From NCBI GenBank assembly GCA_001647635.1, contig CP014761.1:2170001-2234000 (forward strand): a stretch of DNA of 64,000 bases, given 5' to 3'. Position 1 is the first letter of the stretch. Each line of letters starts with the position of its first letter. Positions 1 to 8,082 of the stretch are shown here, in pieces. Both the position numbers and the translations under genes were made by a program. This DNA comes from Leifsonia xyli (GTDB lineage: Bacteria > Actinomycetota > Actinomycetes > Actinomycetales > Microbacteriaceae). The notes under the pieces are model-generated. The model ran no database searches and was not told where the DNA came from. It worked only from the letters and a program-made list of their open reading frames with translations.

Positions 1-265
1 GGAGCGGACCGGTCAGGACGCCGGCCTTCGCATCCAGGGGACCGCCGCACGAGATCCCGACGGCCTCGACCGGGAGGCCGGATTCGGCGATGGCGCGCTG
101 CCCCATGGCGAAGAGTCTGGGAACGATTACACCCGAACCCTCGTCGCGGCGCGTGGGTTCGACGGTGAGTGCGTGGGTTCGTCCGTCCTCCGTGACGACA
201 CCGACGGCGAGCTTGGTGCCGCCGATGTCGAGTGAGAGGACGGCGCGGAGGCCGTTTGCCATCAT
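1..265 (-). CDS. ROK-family sugar kinase/regulator, N-terminal part (runs off the left edge)
   Basis: Only the first 88 residues lie in the window; the rest is beyond position 1. The ATP-binding phosphate-1 motif LDIGGTK sits at residues 12-18, and an ISCGGPLD segment follows near residue 70, both typical of ROK proteins. There is no helix-turn-helix before the phosphate motif, so a sugar kinase (glucokinase, N-acetylmannosamine kinase or similar) is more likely than a ROK repressor. Two ATG codons in tandem (265 and 262) could start it. A near-perfect 16-bp palindrome lies 44 bp upstream at 309-324, so the gene is probably under a LacI-type repressor. The substrate cannot be told from this fragment. 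Confidence 0.85.
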   Translation of the reverse strand, partial: MMANGLRAVLSLDIGGTKLAVGVVTEDGRTHALTVEPTRRDEGSGVIVPRLFAMGQRAIAESGLPVEAVGISCGGPLDAKAGVLTGPL

Positions 266-308
266 GTCCTTCCGGGGATGCACGACCGCGCCTGCGCTGG
301 TGGATCGT

Positions 309-324
309 GTGGGATCGTTCCCAC
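309..324. promoter_or_regulatory. LacI-type palindromic operator upstream of the ROK gene
   Basis: GTGGGATCGTTCCCAC reads as an inverted repeat with a central CG and only one mismatched base pair between the arms. The central CpG and the 14-16 bp length are the usual form of LacI-family operators. A related site (CTGGGAACGATTCCAG) lies at 24092-24107 before the GH2 gene, so one regulator located outside the window may control both. Confidence 0.5.
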
Positions 325-391
325 AGATACTAGGGCGCGGCGGGCAGGCGGGTCAACACGGCAGGGGGTTGTGCGGCGCGGCGGCGGCCGC

Positions 392-414
392 TAACGTACA
401 ACCAAATGGTTGTA
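392..414 (+). promoter_or_regulatory. Leaderless promoter overlapped by a perfect 18-bp palindrome (ArsR operator)
   Basis: TACAACCAAATGGTTGTA at 397-414 is a perfect inverted repeat that contains the ArsR start codon (406-408). A TAACGT hexamer at 392-397 fits a -10 element placed 8 bp before A406, and there is no ribosome binding site, so the transcript probably begins at or next to the ATG. A repressor bound here would cover both the -10 element and the transcription start, which suggests autoregulation by the ArsR protein. Confidence 0.6.
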
Positions 415-789
415 GATGAGCTGACGGACGCAGAGGTCGACCGCATCTTCCACGCGCTGGCGGATGCGACCCGGCGAGACATCGTCGCGCGGTCGCTGGC
501 CGGCGAGCACTCGGTGAGCGAGCTCGCCGGGCGGTACGACATGAGCTTCGCGGCGGTCCAGAAGCACGTCGCCGTGCTCGAACGCGCGGGACTCGTGCAC
601 AAGCGGACGCGCGGACGGGAGCGGGTCGTCACGGGCGACCCCGAGACCATCCGGCGGGCGTCCGCGCTGCTCGACGCCTTCGAGCAGCTGTGGCGCCACC
701 GCGATGCGGCCATCGACGGCATCCTGGCCGCGGAGGCCGGGAAGAGACGAACCACCCGCACCACCGAACGAGAGAGGAGCGACCGATGA
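406..789 (+). CDS. ArsR-family transcriptional regulator
   Basis: A 127-residue winged-helix repressor. The family core is clear: IFHALADATRRDIV at about residues 14-27, then the helix-turn-helix at about 35-62 ending in QKHVAVLERAGLV. No cysteine-rich metal site is visible, so it is of the non-metal type usually paired with AHSA1/SRPBCC proteins. Its stop overlaps the start of the AHSA1 gene (ATGA, 786-789), so the two are translationally coupled. A perfect palindrome over its own start codon suggests that it represses its own operon. The C-terminal 20 residues are very basic and are probably a disordered tail. Confidence 0.92.
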   Translation: MVVDELTDAEVDRIFHALADATRRDIVARSLAGEHSVSELAGRYDMSFAAVQKHVAVLERAGLVHKRTRGRERVVTGDPETIRRASALLDAFEQLWRHRDAAIDGILAAEAGKRRTTRTTERERSDR

Positions 790-1280
790 CGGTCATCGAA
801 TCGACCAAGGACCCGGAAGCGCTGACGCTCACCATCGTCAGCGAGTACGACGCCCCGCAGGAGCGGGTCTGGCAGCTGTGGTCCGATCCGCGGCAGCTGG
901 AGCTGTGGTGGGGCCCTCCCGGGTACCCGGCGACCTTCGAGGTGTTCGAGTTCGAGCCGGGCGGACGCGCGACCTACTACATGAGCCTGCCCGAGGGCGG
1001 GAAGGCGTGGGGCTGGTGGCGGTTCGTCGAGATCGAGCCGACCGGCCGCATCGCGATCGACGACGGCTTCGCCGAGGAGGGCGGCGCTCCCGCACCCGGC
1101 GAGCCCGGCCGCATGATGGCCACCCTTGAGGAGCGCGACGGACGCACCCGGATGACGATCCTCAACCAGTTCGCGAGCACCGCTCAGATGAACGAGCTGC
1201 TCGAGATGGGCCAGGAGCAGGGCATGACGCTGGCCCTCGACCAGATCGACGCCATCCTCGCCGGCACCCTCACCCGCTAA
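786..1280 (+). CDS. SRPBCC / AHSA1 domain protein
   Basis: 164 residues forming a single START-like (AHSA1) hydrophobic ligand-binding domain. The family pattern is visible: a beta strand followed by APQERVWQLWSDPRQLELWWGPPG at about residues 22-45, then the DDGF and EERDGRTRMTI strands, and a C-terminal helix. These proteins are generally partners of ArsR regulators, as here, where the start overlaps the ArsR stop. The ligand and true function are unknown; a role in stress or xenobiotic handling is only a guess. The stop codon shares bases with the stop of the converging hydrolase gene (CTAA at 1277-1280). Confidence 0.9.
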   Translation: MTVIESTKDPEALTLTIVSEYDAPQERVWQLWSDPRQLELWWGPPGYPATFEVFEFEPGGRATYYMSLPEGGKAWGWWRFVEIEPTGRIAIDDGFAEEGGAPAPGEPGRMMATLEERDGRTRMTILNQFASTAQMNELLEMGQEQGMTLALDQIDAILAGTLTR

Positions 1281-2038
1281 GGGGCGTCGAGGAAGGCGAG
1301 CAGGTGGGGGAGCGTGCGGCGGAGGGCGGCGGGGTCGCCGGACGCGGCCAGCCGTTCGCCGAGGTAGTCGCCGTGGGTTCCGGGGACGATCAGGAGGCGG
1401 GCATCCGGCAGCAGTGACGCCAGCTCCACGAAATGGGACGCCCGGACCACGTCGCGGTCGGCCCCGACGACGAGCACGGGCGCGTGGATGGACGCGAGCA
1501 GCTCGTCCGGGAAGTCCTCGAACCCGAGCATCAGCTCCCGGTCGAGCTCGAACATCCGCCGGGCGTGGTCGGGGTCCCGGCTGACGGCGCGGTCCGCATC
1601 GCGGTACGGCGCCGGCAGGTCGTCGAACGTGCCCCCAGCGAGCGCATCCCAGAACCCGTCGACCATCGCATCCCGTCGCACGGGCGTGGAGGCGGCGATC
1701 ACCCGCCGAACCGCGCCGGGATGGCGTGCTGCGAGCTGCAGCGCGACCTGCCCGCCGTTGCTGAAGCCGAGGACATCCACCGGCCCGAGCCGCAGCTCGG
1801 TCAGCACCGCCGCGACGTCATCCGCCGAGCCCTCGAAGGACGCGGGCCGGTCACCGGATGCGGTGCGCCCGTGCCCCTGCAGCTCCACGCAGAGCACCGA
1901 CCGCGTCGGCTCGACGAGCGGCAGCAGCAGCCCCCAGTTGGTCTCGATGGTCGAGCCGCCGCCGTGGATGAGCAGCAACGGCGGATGCGGCGAGTCGGGG
2001 TCTCCGTGCCAGCGGCGGTAGAGCGGGATGCGGTCCAC
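1277..2038 (-). CDS. Alpha/beta-fold hydrolase
   Basis: 253 residues from a GTG start at 2038; longer in-frame versions would run into the upstream gene. The fold is evident: oxyanion-loop HGGG at residues 25-28, nucleophile elbow GFSNGG with Ser93, an acidic residue in VVGADRD and a likely catalytic His in GTHGD near the C-terminus. The family covers esterases, haloalkane dehalogenases and C-C hydrolases, and the substrate is not readable. It begins 10 bp after the double metallo-beta-lactamase gene on the same strand and is probably the last gene of that operon. Confidence 0.85.
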   Translation of the reverse strand: MDRIPLYRRWHGDPDSPHPPLLLIHGGGSTIETNWGLLLPLVEPTRSVLCVELQGHGRTASGDRPASFEGSADDVAAVLTELRLGPVDVLGFSNGGQVALQLAARHPGAVRRVIAASTPVRRDAMVDGFWDALAGGTFDDLPAPYRDADRAVSRDPDHARRMFELDRELMLGFEDFPDELLASIHAPVLVVGADRDVVRASHFVELASLLPDARLLIVPGTHGDYLGERLAASGDPAALRRTLPHLLAFLDAP

Positions 2039-2048
2039 GCCCCGCAGG

Positions 2049-3908
2049 CTAGCCGAGGGCGGGTGCGCTGTCGAGGGAGACCGTGTCGGCCACCGCGTCC
2101 CCGGCCTGGCCGAGGCGGAACGCCCCGACCGTGACGTCCGCGGCCAGGCGCTGACGCTTGCGGGGCGCGTCGCCGGCCCGCACGGCGAAGCGCAGCCGGA
2201 CCGTTTCACCGGCCGCCGCCACCACCGACGCCGGCGACGGATCGCTCCACCCCTCGGGTGTCACGAGCCGGGCGACCACCTCGCGCGGCTCGTCGTACGG
2301 GTTCACGACGACGACCTCGTACTGGAGCGCCGCGCCGGGCTGAACGCGCTGGTAGAACGGCTCGACCAGCACCAGATTGCCGTCGGCCGGCGGGAGCATC
2401 CCGTCGTCCGGCAGCAGTCCGTTGTGGATGGCGGCGAGCTCGTCGCCCTGCTCGGTGAGCAGCTGCAGGTAGTCCTCATCCACCTCGCGGCCCTGCCAGT
2501 GGCCGGTGATCATCAGACCGGGAGCCACCCGGCGGTAGAGCGCCGCACTCTGGATGAAGTCATCGCGCCGGAACCGATTGCGGTACTGGTAGTTGAGGAT
2601 CTCGCGCTGCACGCCGAGCCGCCCCTCGGCGGTCTGCTGGTCGCCGGTCGCGAGCACTCGGACGCCGTCGACCTCGAACTCGAAGGCGGCGGCGTAGAGC
2701 GTGTGCCCGGGCAGCTCGTGCGTGACGAACTCGTACTCGCGCCAGCGCACCGTCTCGCCGAGAGGGAGCACGCGGTCGGCCGGGATGGGCTCGAACCACT
2801 GGCAGGGCAGGTCGGTCCGCATCGGGTCGGCCATGATCGGCGCGACGTTCTCGGGCAGCCACACCTCGGTGCCCTCGACGTCGCGCAGCAGGTTCAGTCC
2901 GGCGATGTGGTCGTCGTGGTAGTGCGTGCCGAGCACGACCTCGATCGACGTCACCCCGAAGTCGCGCTTCAGCGCCGGGAGGCTGGCGAGCCACGGCCGC
3001 CTCGCCGCACGGTCGGTGCCGGCCGGCCATCCCGTCGACATGTCGTAGCCGTAGTCGATGAACAGCGCGGCTCCCGAGTCGCTGAGCAGCACGTACACGC
3101 AGGAGTTGGCGGTGCGGTTGAGCAGCAGGTGGTCGGTGAGGCGCACGAACGGCCGCTCCAGCCAGTCCCGCAGGTCCCACGGGTGCGTGCGGCGGGAGTC
3201 GACGTAGCCGGCCATCCGGTCGACCAGCTGCTCCAGCGCATCTATCGCGTCCGACATCGGCTCGCCGTGCGACGGCAGCAGGATGCCGGGCTGCTCCTCC
3301 TGCAGGATCAGGCAGGAGAGCACGTTCATCGCCGGGCCCTCGTTCTCGGTGTACGACCACTGGGTCGCCGCGAGCGACCAGACTTTGCCCGGCGCGTAGA
3401 TGAGGTCGCCGGTGAAGGCGATCCGCTCGCCGTCGCGCTCGACCAGGTACGTGACCGAGCCCATGGTGTGGCCAGGAGTCGGGATGGTCTTCACGTCCAC
3501 GCCGCCGAAGGTCGCGGTGCGGTACTCGGGCACCGTGCCCGCGACCGGCACGGGGTCCAGCAGCGAGAAGCGGTCCTGCCTCAGGTTGTAGTCGTTGTAC
3601 AGCGCCCGCGACGACCACATCTCGTCGACGCGGGTGAAGAGGTCCTGCTCCACCGGCGGCACGTAGATCGGGATGCCGGCGGCCACCGCGCGCGGCAGGC
3701 CCTGGCCCTGGTCGCGGTGGTGGTGCGTCATCAGCACGGCGTCGAGCGTGTCGAGGCCGAGCTCGCCGAGATGGTCGAGTACGTCGCCCGACCCGAAGTC
3801 GATGGCGATGGCGCCGCCGACCGCCCCGGGCGGCGGGGTGACGACGTAGACGTTGCACGTGTCCGCGAACCGGTGGACGCCGGGGGCGACCTCGGTGAAC
3901 GCGCTCAT
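2049..3908 (-). CDS. Double metallo-beta-lactamase-fold hydrolase
   Basis: 619 residues with two successive MBL modules. The first has THHHRDQ at 61-67, where the usual final His of HxHxDH is Gln, then PGHTMG at about 145-150 and FTGDL at 165-169. The second has an intact THYHDDH at 328-334, LPGHT at about 399-403 and ATGDQQ at 420-425. A C-terminal stretch (about 520-619) rich in beta-strand patterns looks like an accessory sandwich domain. The intact site suggests that only the second module binds a full metal pair. Its start overlaps the stop of the glycosidase gene by 4 bp (ATGA), so it belongs to the carbohydrate operon. A lactonase or sugar-ester role is inferred from context only. Confidence 0.85.
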   Translation of the reverse strand: MSAFTEVAPGVHRFADTCNVYVVTPPPGAVGGAIAIDFGSGDVLDHLGELGLDTLDAVLMTHHHRDQGQGLPRAVAAGIPIYVPPVEQDLFTRVDEMWSSRALYNDYNLRQDRFSLLDPVPVAGTVPEYRTATFGGVDVKTIPTPGHTMGSVTYLVERDGERIAFTGDLIYAPGKVWSLAATQWSYTENEGPAMNVLSCLILQEEQPGILLPSHGEPMSDAIDALEQLVDRMAGYVDSRRTHPWDLRDWLERPFVRLTDHLLLNRTANSCVYVLLSDSGAALFIDYGYDMSTGWPAGTDRAARRPWLASLPALKRDFGVTSIEVVLGTHYHDDHIAGLNLLRDVEGTEVWLPENVAPIMADPMRTDLPCQWFEPIPADRVLPLGETVRWREYEFVTHELPGHTLYAAAFEFEVDGVRVLATGDQQTAEGRLGVQREILNYQYRNRFRRDDFIQSAALYRRVAPGLMITGHWQGREVDEDYLQLLTEQGDELAAIHNGLLPDDGMLPPADGNLVLVEPFYQRVQPGAALQYEVVVVNPYDEPREVVARLVTPEGWSDPSPASVVAAAGETVRLRFAVRAGDAPRKRQRLAADVTVGAFRLGQAGDAVADTVSLDSAPALG

Positions 3909-5794
3909 ACCGTGCTCGGCTCCTTCGCGTGCTCGTCGTCGCGGGCCGCGCGGTACGCGCGCCACAGGGCGGCGATCTCGTCGAGGTCGCCGTCGGTGAC
4001 ATCTTCGCGGCTGTTGTCGATGGATTCCACGTAGTAGAGCGCCGGCACGCCGAGCTCCGGCTGGATGCGCGAGTACGCGAGCCACTCCTCCCGGCTCGGC
4101 ATCGGCCACTGGTCGGTGTCGATCGGGTGGCCCGGGAGCGACGCCGCGGCGATGTCGTGGCGGAAGCGCAGCTGGTCGCCGACGGGCACCGGCTCGCCGT
4201 GCACCGAGTCCTCGAGGACGTCGTTGAGCCGCACCATGTCGGTGACGTCGGAGAACGAGGGATGCACGGTGTGCGTCACCACGAGCGCGTCGGGCTTCGC
4301 GGCCTTGGCGGCGTCGTGGATGGTGCGGACGATCGCGTGCAGGGCGCTGATGCCCCAGACGCCGTCGTCGTGCGTGCGGAGGGTGACGCCGGAGGGCGCG
4401 CGCTGCGTGAAGTCGACCTTGAAGCCGTCGGCGTCCAGACCGTCAGGGGACACTATCCGCGTCACCTGCTCGGCGAGCGCGTCGAGGTAGGCCGGATTCG
4501 ACGGGTCGACGGCGACCGGGCGGCCGAACGCGTCGCGGACCGTCAGCTCCGGAGGGAGGCCGCTCGGGTCCCAGGCCTTGAACCACAGGAGGACGCGCTG
4601 GCCGGCGGCGTGCCGCTCGTCGATCCAGCCGCGCAGGTCGGGCCACTTCTCGGTGTCGACCGTGTTGGTGCCGTAGTCGGCCTGCCAACGGTCGTCGATG
4701 ACGACGGTTCCCGGGTGGATGTCGCGCTCGGCGAGGCGGCGCAGCCACCGGTCGTAGAGGTACTGCCGGGCCAGGTCGGGAGCGAAGGCGGCACCGGAGG
4801 GCAGCACGAAGCCGTCGGCGTTGTCGGTGGCGAGCGCCTCGCCCTCGTGGCTCATGCGGACGGCGAGCGCGCACTGGGCGCCCCAGCCGCAGAAGATCGG
4901 CTCGTGCCACCATCCCACGGGCTCGGGAGCGGGAGCCGCCCATCCACGCGCCGCGAGGTCGTCGCGGTAGTCGCGGATGAGGGTGAGCGGGGCGCCGCCC
5001 GGCCGCAGCACGAACTCGGGCGAGACCCAGCCGCCCGCGCGGACGCGGGTGTGGCCCTCGTAGGTGAGCCGGAACAGGAAGCCCCCGTCGAGCACGTCGT
5101 AGCGGAAGGTCGTGAAGCCGAGCTGGGCGATCGGCGCGACGACCGAGACGCCGAGCCAGTCGCCGACGGGCATGTCGGTCGGTCCGTGCGGCGCGTCGGC
5201 CGCGATGGACGGACGCCCCAGCCCGAACACGAGCGGCGGCGGCGAGAAGATGCCGTGGAGGCGTCCGGGCTCCGCATCGCCCACGACGCCGAGCTGCGCC
5301 TGCGTGTTGGACGGCCGGACGACCTGGATGGGCTCGGTCGGCGTCGGTACGAACAGCGAGGGGAAGCGGATGCCCGAGCGGAACGTGCCCGCCGCGCCGG
5401 TCGGGAGCGCCGCCTGGCCGCCGAACATCGTCAGGTCGGTGATCCGCGCGTCGTCCTCCTCGGTGGTCACCTCGACGCGCGCACGGACCTCGGTGGGCGT
5501 GCAGTGCAGCACGATCGCCTTCGTCGCCCACGCGCTGGAGTCGGTGAGCACGGTGACGCGCACCGAGCCGTCGTCCTCCTCCTCGACCGTCACCGCCGTC
5601 GGGCCGGACGACTCGTCGGGCACGCCGAGTCGGTCGACGCTCGCGAGCAGGGAGAGGTCGCTCCACAGCTCGCCGTCCGGGCCGGCGATGGTCGCGCGCG
5701 GGCGTGCGAGGGCGACGCCGAGCGCGTAGGCGGGGGCGACGAGCACGACCTCGGTCGCGCTGCGGGTGACGGTGATGTCCTGGGTGGTCTGCAT
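3905..5794 (-). CDS. Alpha-glycosidase of clan GH-D type (GH36/GH31-like)
   Basis: 629 residues. An N-terminal beta-rich region (about 1-270) precedes a catalytic barrel. Likely catalytic elements are VVIDDRW at about 364-370, LLWFKAWDPSG at about 402-412 and DGFKVDF at 456-462, with Asp461 in the nucleophile position typical of alpha-galactosidases and alpha-glucosidases. No signal peptide is present, so it should act in the cytoplasm on an imported sugar. The start is the ATG at 5794, preceded by a GAGG motif. It overlaps the next gene by 4 bp. The exact sugar specificity, and whether the family is GH36 or GH31, cannot be settled by eye. Confidence 0.8.
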   Translation of the reverse strand: MQTTQDITVTRSATEVVLVAPAYALGVALARPRATIAGPDGELWSDLSLLASVDRLGVPDESSGPTAVTVEEEDDGSVRVTVLTDSSAWATKAIVLHCTPTEVRARVEVTTEEDDARITDLTMFGGQAALPTGAAGTFRSGIRFPSLFVPTPTEPIQVVRPSNTQAQLGVVGDAEPGRLHGIFSPPPLVFGLGRPSIAADAPHGPTDMPVGDWLGVSVVAPIAQLGFTTFRYDVLDGGFLFRLTYEGHTRVRAGGWVSPEFVLRPGGAPLTLIRDYRDDLAARGWAAPAPEPVGWWHEPIFCGWGAQCALAVRMSHEGEALATDNADGFVLPSGAAFAPDLARQYLYDRWLRRLAERDIHPGTVVIDDRWQADYGTNTVDTEKWPDLRGWIDERHAAGQRVLLWFKAWDPSGLPPELTVRDAFGRPVAVDPSNPAYLDALAEQVTRIVSPDGLDADGFKVDFTQRAPSGVTLRTHDDGVWGISALHAIVRTIHDAAKAAKPDALVVTHTVHPSFSDVTDMVRLNDVLEDSVHGEPVPVGDQLRFRHDIAAASLPGHPIDTDQWPMPSREEWLAYSRIQPELGVPALYYVESIDNSREDVTDGDLDEIAALWRAYRAARDDEHAKEPSTV

Positions 5795-5833
5795 GGTCCT
5801 CGGGGGTGGGGGAAGGGTGAGGTCGCGGGTGGT

Positions 5834-7303
5834 TCAGAGGGCGGCGAGCGCGGCGACGGAGTCGGCGGTGAGCGGTCCGTCGACTCCCTCGAGGTGGATG
5901 CGGAAGCGCGGTTCGGGGGCGAACGCGACCTCGAGCGTGGCGCGCTCGTCGCCGAGCGTCCACTCGAGCACGAGCGCATCCGCCTCCACACGGTAGCCGA
6001 ACTCGCCGGAGAAGGCGGGATGCGCCGACCGGAGCCGGACGAGCGCGAGCTGGGCGCGGGTCACGTCGCTCGCCATCGCCGCGTCGAACTCCTGCGGCGT
6101 GTAGACGTGCCGATTGACGTCGCGGCCCTGGCCGGTGCGCTGGAACAGGGCGACGTCGTCCAGGCCGCCGAGCAGTCCGACGTAGTACAGCTGCGGGCGC
6201 CCGGGCAGCCAGAGCTGGACGGCGCGGCACAGCAGGTAGGCGTCCGCGTCGGCGCCGAGGGCGGAGAAGAAGGTCGCGTTGATCTGGTGCGGCAGGCTCA
6301 TCCACGCCGGGATGACAGAGGCGATGGTCGAGTGGCCGTGCGTGGCCTCTGCGGCGCGGGCGAAGATCGCGGCCATGTCGTCCTGGCTGATGAGGCCCGG
6401 GCGGTCGCCGGACGGACCCGCGTCGATGATGCCGATCCCGTCGTGAGTGTCGAGCACGGTGATCGCGTTCTGCGGGCGGATGCGCAGCCACTCCTCCAGG
6501 CGGTCGGAGGTGCCGGTGCCGAGGCTGTGCAGCAGCAGCGGCGCGAGCGCGAAGTCGTAGACGAGGTCGACGAGCGGCGCGATGGCGAGCTGCTGCGTGT
6601 AGTGCGCGTGCACCTCCACGAGCACCCGAAGGCCCTCCTCGCGGGCGAGCGCGACGATCTCCCGCACGAACTCCAGCGTTTCGGGCGTCATGAAGCTGTC
6701 CGAGCCGGGTGTCTTCACCGCGTAGCCCACCGCGTCCAGCCGGACCGTCGTCACCCCGCCGTCGTGCAGGGCGGCGAGGATGCGGCGGAGGTACGCGCGG
6801 GCGCGGTCGTTCGCGACGTCGAGGTCGACCTGGCTGGGCATGAAGGTGGTCCAGACCAGGCGGCGGCGGCCGTCCGCCATCCGGTACGCGGTGAACGGCA
6901 GTCCGGGTCGGGGGCGGTAGAAGGCGGTGATGTCGTCCTCGGAGGCCCGATCGGGGAAGACCGTGTCGAAGGTGAGGAACATGCCGTCGTGGGCGGACTC
7001 CTCCCCGAGCGCCAGCCAGTCCACGAACTCGGCGGACTCGCTCGAGACGTGGTTCACGATCAGGTCGGCGGTGACTTCCCGGTTCGCCGAGATGGCGCGG
7101 ACGTCGTCCCAGGTGCCCAGCCGGGGGTCGACGGCACCGTGGTCGATCGGGTCGAAGCCCGCGTCGGCGCCGTCGAAGGGCACGAAGAACGGCAGGGTGT
7201 GCACGCCCGCGAAGTCGCGGAGCGGGCCGTCGAGAAGGGCACGCAGGCGCGGAAGGTCGCCGCCGAGGCGGTCAGCGTAGGCGAGGAGGTCGACGCCGGT
7301 CAT
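5834..7303 (-). CDS. GH13 subfamily 18-like glycoside phosphorylase (sucrose phosphorylase family)
   Basis: 489 residues, the normal length for sucrose phosphorylase-type enzymes. The GH13 conserved regions are visible: DLIVNH at 80-85, VRLDAVGYAVK at 187-197 (nucleophile Asp190), VLVEVH with the acid/base Glu230, and LDTHDG at 284-289 (transition-state stabiliser Asp288). Members phosphorolyse sucrose, sucrose 6'-phosphate, glucosylglycerol or glucosylglycerate to give glucose 1-phosphate, and the acceptor here is not readable. The enzyme has no signal peptide. It overlaps the racemase-like gene by 4 bp, so it is part of the same intracellular catabolic operon. Confidence 0.85.
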   Translation of the reverse strand: MTGVDLLAYADRLGGDLPRLRALLDGPLRDFAGVHTLPFFVPFDGADAGFDPIDHGAVDPRLGTWDDVRAISANREVTADLIVNHVSSESAEFVDWLALGEESAHDGMFLTFDTVFPDRASEDDITAFYRPRPGLPFTAYRMADGRRRLVWTTFMPSQVDLDVANDRARAYLRRILAALHDGGVTTVRLDAVGYAVKTPGSDSFMTPETLEFVREIVALAREEGLRVLVEVHAHYTQQLAIAPLVDLVYDFALAPLLLHSLGTGTSDRLEEWLRIRPQNAITVLDTHDGIGIIDAGPSGDRPGLISQDDMAAIFARAAEATHGHSTIASVIPAWMSLPHQINATFFSALGADADAYLLCRAVQLWLPGRPQLYYVGLLGGLDDVALFQRTGQGRDVNRHVYTPQEFDAAMASDVTRAQLALVRLRSAHPAFSGEFGYRVEADALVLEWTLGDERATLEVAFAPEPRFRIHLEGVDGPLTADSVAALAAL

Positions 7304-8082
7304 GAGGTCGCTCCGTTCTCTGAGGAGGTTCCGCCGGATCCGGGGGCGGCCGCACGGTTCGCGCTGGCGTCCGGCGTCCCCGGATCCGACGGGGTCAAGG
7401 CCTCCGCGAGACGGGCGACGCCGCCCGCCGGGGAGGTGAGTACGGGGAGGGCGACGCCGGCGGACTCGGCGGCGGCCGCCATCGAGGCCTGGGCGAGGAC
7501 GAGGACGGCGGCCGCGGCCCCGTCGTCGGCGGGGTTCGCGGCGGCACGGACGGCGTCGGCGATGAGACGGTCGTGAGCCGCCTGGTCTCCGGAGGCGCGG
7601 GCGGCCGCGGCGCCGTCGACGACGGTCGCGGTCACGGTTGCGGCGACACCCTGGGCCGCCGCCTCGCGCTCGATCAGCCGGGTGGTCGGGCCGAGGGTGG
7701 CCGTGTTGGTCGCGAGCACCGCGATGCGGGCCGGGGCACCGGAGCCGCGCGACGCGTCGGCGGCGAGGCGAGCGGCCTCGCCGGCCATGGCCGCATCCAC
7801 CCGGATGACCGGCACCGCGAGGTCGGCCGCGGCCTCCTCGGCAGCCTCGCCGATCGAAGAGCAGGTGACCAGGATCGCGTCCACGCCCGAGTCAGCCAGG
7901 TGGCGCAGGTGGACGGCGACGCGGTCTCGCACGGCCGGGGTGACGCCCTCGGCGATGGCGGTCTCGAGCATCCACGCGTCGACGACGTGCTCGCGGTTCG
8001 TGCCTGCGATCGCGTCGGCGACCAGCGCGTCGAAGGTCGGCGCGAGAGCGGGGACGGTGTGCAGCAGTCCGGCGATCATCAC
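7300..8082 (-). CDS. Aspartate/glutamate racemase-superfamily protein, second active-site Cys absent
   Basis: 260 residues from GTG 8082 (an ATG follows directly at 8079). The first catalytic half-site is present as VTCSSIGE with Cys74. The second half-site, where racemases carry a second Cys, reads LVLAQASMA (about 195-202) and has none. A two-base racemase mechanism is therefore unlikely; an isomerase, decarboxylase or lyase-like activity of the superfamily is possible. The last 40 residues are low in complexity. It sits between the aldolase and phosphorylase genes with overlapping start and stop codons, so it very likely acts in the same sugar pathway. Confidence 0.75.
   Translation of the reverse strand: MMIAGLLHTVPALAPTFDALVADAIAGTNREHVVDAWMLETAIAEGVTPAVRDRVAVHLRHLADSGVDAILVTCSSIGEAAEEAAADLAVPVIRVDAAMAGEAARLAADASRGSGAPARIAVLATNTATLGPTTRLIEREAAAQGVAATVTATVVDGAAAARASGDQAAHDRLIADAVRAAANPADDGAAAAVLVLAQASMAAAAESAGVALPVLTSPAGGVARLAEALTPSDPGTPDASANRAAAPGSGGTSSENGATS

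Noticed and set aside
1277..1280. Shared CTAA stop codons of the AHSA1 and hydrolase genes as a regulatory device
   Set aside because: Overlapping stops of converging genes are common in compact genomes and nothing further supports a role.
2028..7576. Very long plus-strand open frames of 668 and 1215 codons
   Set aside because: They lie wholly opposite well-supported minus-strand enzymes, are rich in Arg, His, Val and Gly, and show no motifs. They are antisense shadows of high-GC genes.
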